This document shows, in pieces, positions 60,562 through 64,000 of a stretch of DNA of 64,000 nt. Both the position numbers and the translations under genes were made by a program. Under the pieces are notes generated by a model. It was not told where the DNA came from. It saw only the letters and a program-made list of their open reading frames with translations, and searched no databases. The first letter of the stretch is position 1. The number at the start of each line of letters is the position of its first letter. The stretch is from positions 1 to 64,000 of the forward strand of contig JAJDTB010000032.1 of assembly GCA_022827345.1 (NCBI GenBank), given 5' to 3'. The stretch is from Gemmatimonadota bacterium (GTDB taxonomy: Bacteria; Gemmatimonadota; Gemmatimonadetes; Longimicrobiales; Gaopeijiaceae).

Positions 60562-63500
60562 TCATTCTACCGCCGCGGGGTCGGAGTCGCCAAGCGCCCG
60601 GCGCAGCCGGATCCGTACCGTCGTACCCTTGCCGGCTTCGCTCTCCACCTCGACCACCCCGTCCCAGGAATCCACGAGCCTCTTGACGATCGCGAGCCCG
60701 AGACCGGCTCCCCGCGACCGCGTCGAGAACCGTGGCTCGAAGATGCGGGGAAGGAGTTCGTCCGGTATCCCGGTTCCCTCGTCCGTGACCGCGATCGCGA
60801 CATCCCCGGCTCCTGATCCGGTGCCCACGATTCGCACAACGCCCCCACCCGGCATCGCAGCGCGGGAGTTCTCCACCAGGTTCAGAAGCACCTGCTTCAG
60901 TTCGTCGGGGCGGCACTGCGCCCGCGGCAGTTCCGGGGGAAGCTCCTCCTCCAACCGCACGGACGCCTCGTCGCCGCCACGGTACAGATCCACGATCTCC
61001 CGGGCCACGGCGACCACGTCCACGGCCACCAGCGGCCCCTTGTCCTCCACCTCGGGAGAGGCCAGGCGGGAGAAGCTCCTCGCGATCGCGGCCAACCGAT
61101 CGATCTCGTTGAGGACCGTCGCCACGTTGCGCTCCAGGATGCCGCTGAAATCTCCTCTGCGGTCACTCCAAGCGCGCCGGAGATGCTGCACCGAGAGCTT
61201 GATCGGCGTAAGCGGATTCTTGACTTCGTGGGCGACCTGCTTGGCCATCTCGCCCCAGGCCAGGATCCGCTCGCTGCGCAGTTCGTCGGTCACGTCCTCG
61301 AGGCTGACCACGACCCCGCCCACCTTGCCCTCCTGTACGATCCTTCTCGCCCTCGCGCTGATTCTGAGGTCGGACCATCTGAAGTCCGCGTCCGACTCGG
61401 CTTCGCCGCTCTCCCTGTAGGCATCCAGCCAGGCGGCCAGCTCGACGGCTCGCTCGCCGCTCCCGGGAATGGAAGCCCCCGGCTCGAGCGGGACGTCCAG
61501 CAGTGCCTCGGCCCCCGGATTCGCGACCGTAACGCGCCCCGCCGTGTCGACGGCGATGACCCCTGTCGCCACTTCCTCGACGATGGCCTGCGTGCGCCGC
61601 GTTGTCCTCAGCAGCTCCCGCCGCGCTTCGCCGAGGCGCAGCACCATGCGGTTGAAGGCCGCGAAGACCGACCCGAACTCATCCTGGCGGTCTTCGGGAA
61701 GGTGGACGGCCAGGTTGCCCCGTCCCACGCGCTCGGACGCCACCTGTAGGGACAGAATGGGCCTCGCCAGCGCCCGCCCCACCACGAGCGCGAGCCCCAG
61801 CGCGAGAATCGGGCCCAGCGCGATGGCCACGCCGAGCAGGTCCGCGACATCCCGCCTCCGCAGAGCCGCCGCCCCCGCGCGCAGGGGAACGGGCGACGCG
61901 ACGATATCGCCGTCGGGAAGACGCCGGTGGGCGAGCACGTACTGCCAGTCACCCAGATTCGCCACCTTGGAAGCCTCGAGTTGCTGCCCGGTCTCGAGTG
62001 CCGTGTAGATACCGGGGTCCACCCAGCTCTCGTACAGTCCGAGCTCGATGAGCTCATCGGCGGAGCCCCCGACCAGTTCGCCCGCGCGGTATTCGAGCAG
62101 ATCGGCCCCGACCCGCCGCGCGAGGAGCTCCATGGAGCCGCCCTCCTCCCGGTAGGCTTCGGAAATCTGCGCGACCACGCGCTCCGCCAACGCCCTGGCC
62201 GTGCGCTCCGATGCTCCCGACAGCGTTCGGTAGGCCAGCGTCCCGAAAACCACGTTGGAGAGGATGAAGAAACCGAAAAGCGTCCAGGTAACCCGTGCAC
62301 GGAACGAAGTGAAGAGGCTCTTCCAGTCGATCGGCACCGAGAAGGGGAACCCGAGGATCCACAGGCTCAGCACCCACAGAAGTGAAACGGCCGCCACGCT
62401 GAAGACCAGCAGCAGGATGCCGCGGGCGAACATGACCGACGGGTTGGGGATACTGATCGTGTACGAGACCGTGTAGGGGCCGTCCGGATACTGCGCGACG
62501 GTCTGGCCCATCCACCCTTCGGCATTCCGGCTCCATTCGACCCGGCGCTCTCCGGACCCCGCACCTCCGCCGGAGGAGCGGACCAGCGTCAGGAACTCCT
62601 GGTTCCCCCCTTCCTCCACGGCTGCGAACAGGGGACCCAGCGACGACGGCGCCGCGATCGTGCGGCGGGGGGGCACGGTGCCCGTTACAACCCGTCCGTC
62701 GGCCAGCGGCACCACGATGAGGTGGCGCACGTTGACCTCGCCCAGCAGATGGTGCTCCCTCCTCCCCGCGCTGCGGATCGAGGGCAACAACTCACCAACC
62801 ACGGGGGACAACTCGCCCTTTACACCGAGCCGCAACTCCTGCTGAGGCACGTCCTGTTCCGACCAGAGGGTGACGAGAATCGGCGACCCCTGGGCCGAAA
62901 GACCGCTGGACACCCAACTCCGGTACATCATCTCCACGGCACCCGCGCCGGCCTGATGAAGTGAATCGACCTGATCCGCAAACCTCTCCAGAAGTCCGTC
63001 CACATCCGGCTCGGGTCCCGCACCCAGCCGGCTCATCTGCTCTTCGGCGATGGTCATGCGTGCCTGCGTGCGCATTGACCACGTGAAGGGGAGAGCCGCC
63101 GTCGCGGCGAGCCAGAAGGCGCAGTACCAGCGCAGGTATGAGACGCCCTCCGAGGGTGCCAGCCCGCGAGCGATGAGAGTGGCCGGCAGCGCCCACAGCA
63201 TCACCAGGCCCGCCGGGACTTCCGGGCCGATCCGGACTCCGGCCGCAACCGCGGCTCCAAGACCGGCGGCCACGGCCATCCCGACCAGGACAAGGCCCGG
63301 CCCGGCGCCCTGGGGTGCGCGTGACCGAATCGCCAGCGCCGCTGCCGCCACCAGCGTCAGGAGCAGCGTCGCGGTGACCTGGAAGGCGGCCCAGTTCAGG
63401 TCGCTGGTCCCGAGAAGCTGTGGCGACGCGTTGTCGCTGAGCCAGCTAAGGACCAGCGGGTAGCTCACCGCAACCACCAGGGGCAGAATCCAGGTCCCCC

Positions 63501-63984
63501 TGCGCGGTCTCCACCGGGGGATTGCCAGGATGGCGATGGGAGCGGCGGCCACGCACAGGAAGAAGACTCTGCCCAGCGTGATTCGGGAGGGCTCGCTCAG
63601 GTAGCCTTGAGCCATCCCGGCGAGTCCGGGCGCCGTGATGATGCTCTCGAAGGGAAGCACAGCCGCCGCGGCCACAAGGCCCGCCATCGAGTACGCCATC
63701 CCGGCGCGACCGCCGCCGAAGGATTGAAGGAGCCATGCCAGCGCCCACATGGCCGCTACGATTCTGATCCACAGCGCCCGCCGGGCCGCCGCGCGCACCG
63801 CTGGATCGGGCTCGACGATCGTGATGCTCAACAGGGTCTCGTCGGGCCAACCCAGGTCGAACACGCCGGGGCCCATGAGCCGGTCGGACCGGTCGATCCG
63901 CATCCGTTCTCCGGAATCGGCGGCAAAACGGGTCGCAAAGTCACCGAGCCCGGACGCAAACGGCTCGGGGAGATCGGATCCCAT
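60562..63984 (-). CDS. Large NtrY-like membrane histidine kinase (N-terminus possibly outside the window)
   Basis: A kinase of at least 1140 residues. The N-terminal third has about eight or nine helices (70-300). A long extracytoplasmic region (305-515) follows, then helices near 520-546 and 565-585, a second external region (586-712) and a helix at 714-735. Next come HAMP (736-790), PAS (798-905), and the catalytic part with H-box WGEMAKQVAHEVKNPLTPIK (His919), N-box LLNLVENSRAAM, TDEGTGIPDELLPRIFEP and GAGLGLAIVKRLVDSWDG. HEVKNPLTPI is the NtrY hallmark. The frame stays open to the window edge beyond the ATG at 63984, so the true start may lie outside. No NtrX-like regulator is adjacent. 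Confidence 0.92.
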   Translation of the reverse strand: MGSDLPEPFASGLGDFATRFAADSGERMRIDRSDRLMGPGVFDLGWPDETLLSITIVEPDPAVRAAARRALWIRIVAAMWALAWLLQSFGGGRAGMAYSMAGLVAAAAVLPFESIITAPGLAGMAQGYLSEPSRITLGRVFFLCVAAAPIAILAIPRWRPRRGTWILPLVVAVSYPLVLSWLSDNASPQLLGTSDLNWAAFQVTATLLLTLVAAAALAIRSRAPQGAGPGLVLVGMAVAAGLGAAVAAGVRIGPEVPAGLVMLWALPATLIARGLAPSEGVSYLRWYCAFWLAATAALPFTWSMRTQARMTIAEEQMSRLGAGPEPDVDGLLERFADQVDSLHQAGAGAVEMMYRSWVSSGLSAQGSPILVTLWSEQDVPQQELRLGVKGELSPVVGELLPSIRSAGRREHHLLGEVNVRHLIVVPLADGRVVTGTVPPRRTIAAPSSLGPLFAAVEEGGNQEFLTLVRSSGGGAGSGERRVEWSRNAEGWMGQTVAQYPDGPYTVSYTISIPNPSVMFARGILLLVFSVAAVSLLWVLSLWILGFPFSVPIDWKSLFTSFRARVTWTLFGFFILSNVVFGTLAYRTLSGASERTARALAERVVAQISEAYREEGGSMELLARRVGADLLEYRAGELVGGSADELIELGLYESWVDPGIYTALETGQQLEASKVANLGDWQYVLAHRRLPDGDIVASPVPLRAGAAALRRRDVADLLGVAIALGPILALGLALVVGRALARPILSLQVASERVGRGNLAVHLPEDRQDEFGSVFAAFNRMVLRLGEARRELLRTTRRTQAIVEEVATGVIAVDTAGRVTVANPGAEALLDVPLEPGASIPGSGERAVELAAWLDAYRESGEAESDADFRWSDLRISARARRIVQEGKVGGVVVSLEDVTDELRSERILAWGEMAKQVAHEVKNPLTPIKLSVQHLRRAWSDRRGDFSGILERNVATVLNEIDRLAAIARSFSRLASPEVEDKGPLVAVDVVAVAREIVDLYRGGDEASVRLEEELPPELPRAQCRPDELKQVLLNLVENSRAAMPGGGVVRIVGTGSGAGDVAIAVTDEGTGIPDELLPRIFEPRFSTRSRGAGLGLAIVKRLVDSWDGVVEVESEAGKGTTVRIRLRRALGDSDPAAVE

Positions 63985-64000
63985 GAGGGATGCAATGACT

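Noticed and set aside
1-64000. tRNA or rRNA genes, CRISPR arrays, insertion sequences, prophage or attachment sites
   Set aside because: Reading the gaps on both strands showed no cloverleaf, repeat-spacer array, transposase or integrase. Nearly all gaps are under 150 bases.

Overview
The window is a stretch of core bacterial chromosome with high G+C, very tightly packed. Many neighbouring genes overlap by 1-4 bases (ATGA, GTGA or TGATG junctions), and TTG and GTG starts are common. The protein families (Bacteroidetes-type GlmU, three-subunit transhydrogenase, short EF-Ts, kinases with an HQLGTP H-box, mreBCD-mrdA-rodA next to accD-folC) fit a member of Gemmatimonadota or a close relative. 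That placement is inference from protein flavour only, since no rRNA is present. I saw no insertion sequence, phage gene, CRISPR array, tRNA or rRNA.

Layout from left to right. (1) 1-2876, plus strand: the tail of a LuxR-type regulator, then an OPT-family transporter overlapping a small lipoprotein. (2) 2967-8955, minus: hisS, a small membrane protein, proS, lysA, guaA. (3) 8987-16742, minus: mreB-mreC-mreD-mrdA-rodA-accD-folC, the rod-shape and elongation module followed by fatty-acid and folate genes. (4) 16835-23453, minus: rpsO, pnp, an M16 protease and an alanine dehydrogenase fused in frame to dUTPase, with ribF just upstream. (5) 23446-29773, minus: rimP-nusA-infB-DUF503-rbfA-truB-ribF, preceded by a strong promoter and a leader that holds an intrinsic terminator. 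(6) 29892-36959: murA, a DUF948 protein, PcrA helicase with a histidine kinase, and serS with a lipoprotein. (7) 37763-40902, plus: manC, a Bacteroidetes-type GlmU and a metallo-beta-lactamase-fold hydrolase. (8) 40936-48895, minus: rplM-rpsI-rpsB-tsf-pyrH-frr-uppS-cdsA-dxr-rseP. (9) 49003-55396, minus: comM, a cysteine desulfurase, thpR, an unknown anchored protein, an NtrC-type regulator and a sigma-70 factor. (10) 55594-58453, plus: pntAA-pntAB-pntB. (11) 58483-63984, minus: an NtrY-like kinase, an RsbRD-like protein and a PLP decarboxylase.

The genes mostly serve translation (ribosomal proteins, initiation, elongation and recycling factors, three tRNA synthetases, ribosome maturation) and the cell envelope (MurA, PBP2, RodA, MreBCD, UppS, CdsA, RseP, sugar nucleotides). 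No large unknown system is present. The observations most worth following are the Ald-dUTPase fusion, the attenuator-like leader before rimP-nusA-infB, an Asp in place of the catalytic Cys of MurA, and a recurring promoter design in which the -35 TTGA contains the TGA stop of the gene upstream.
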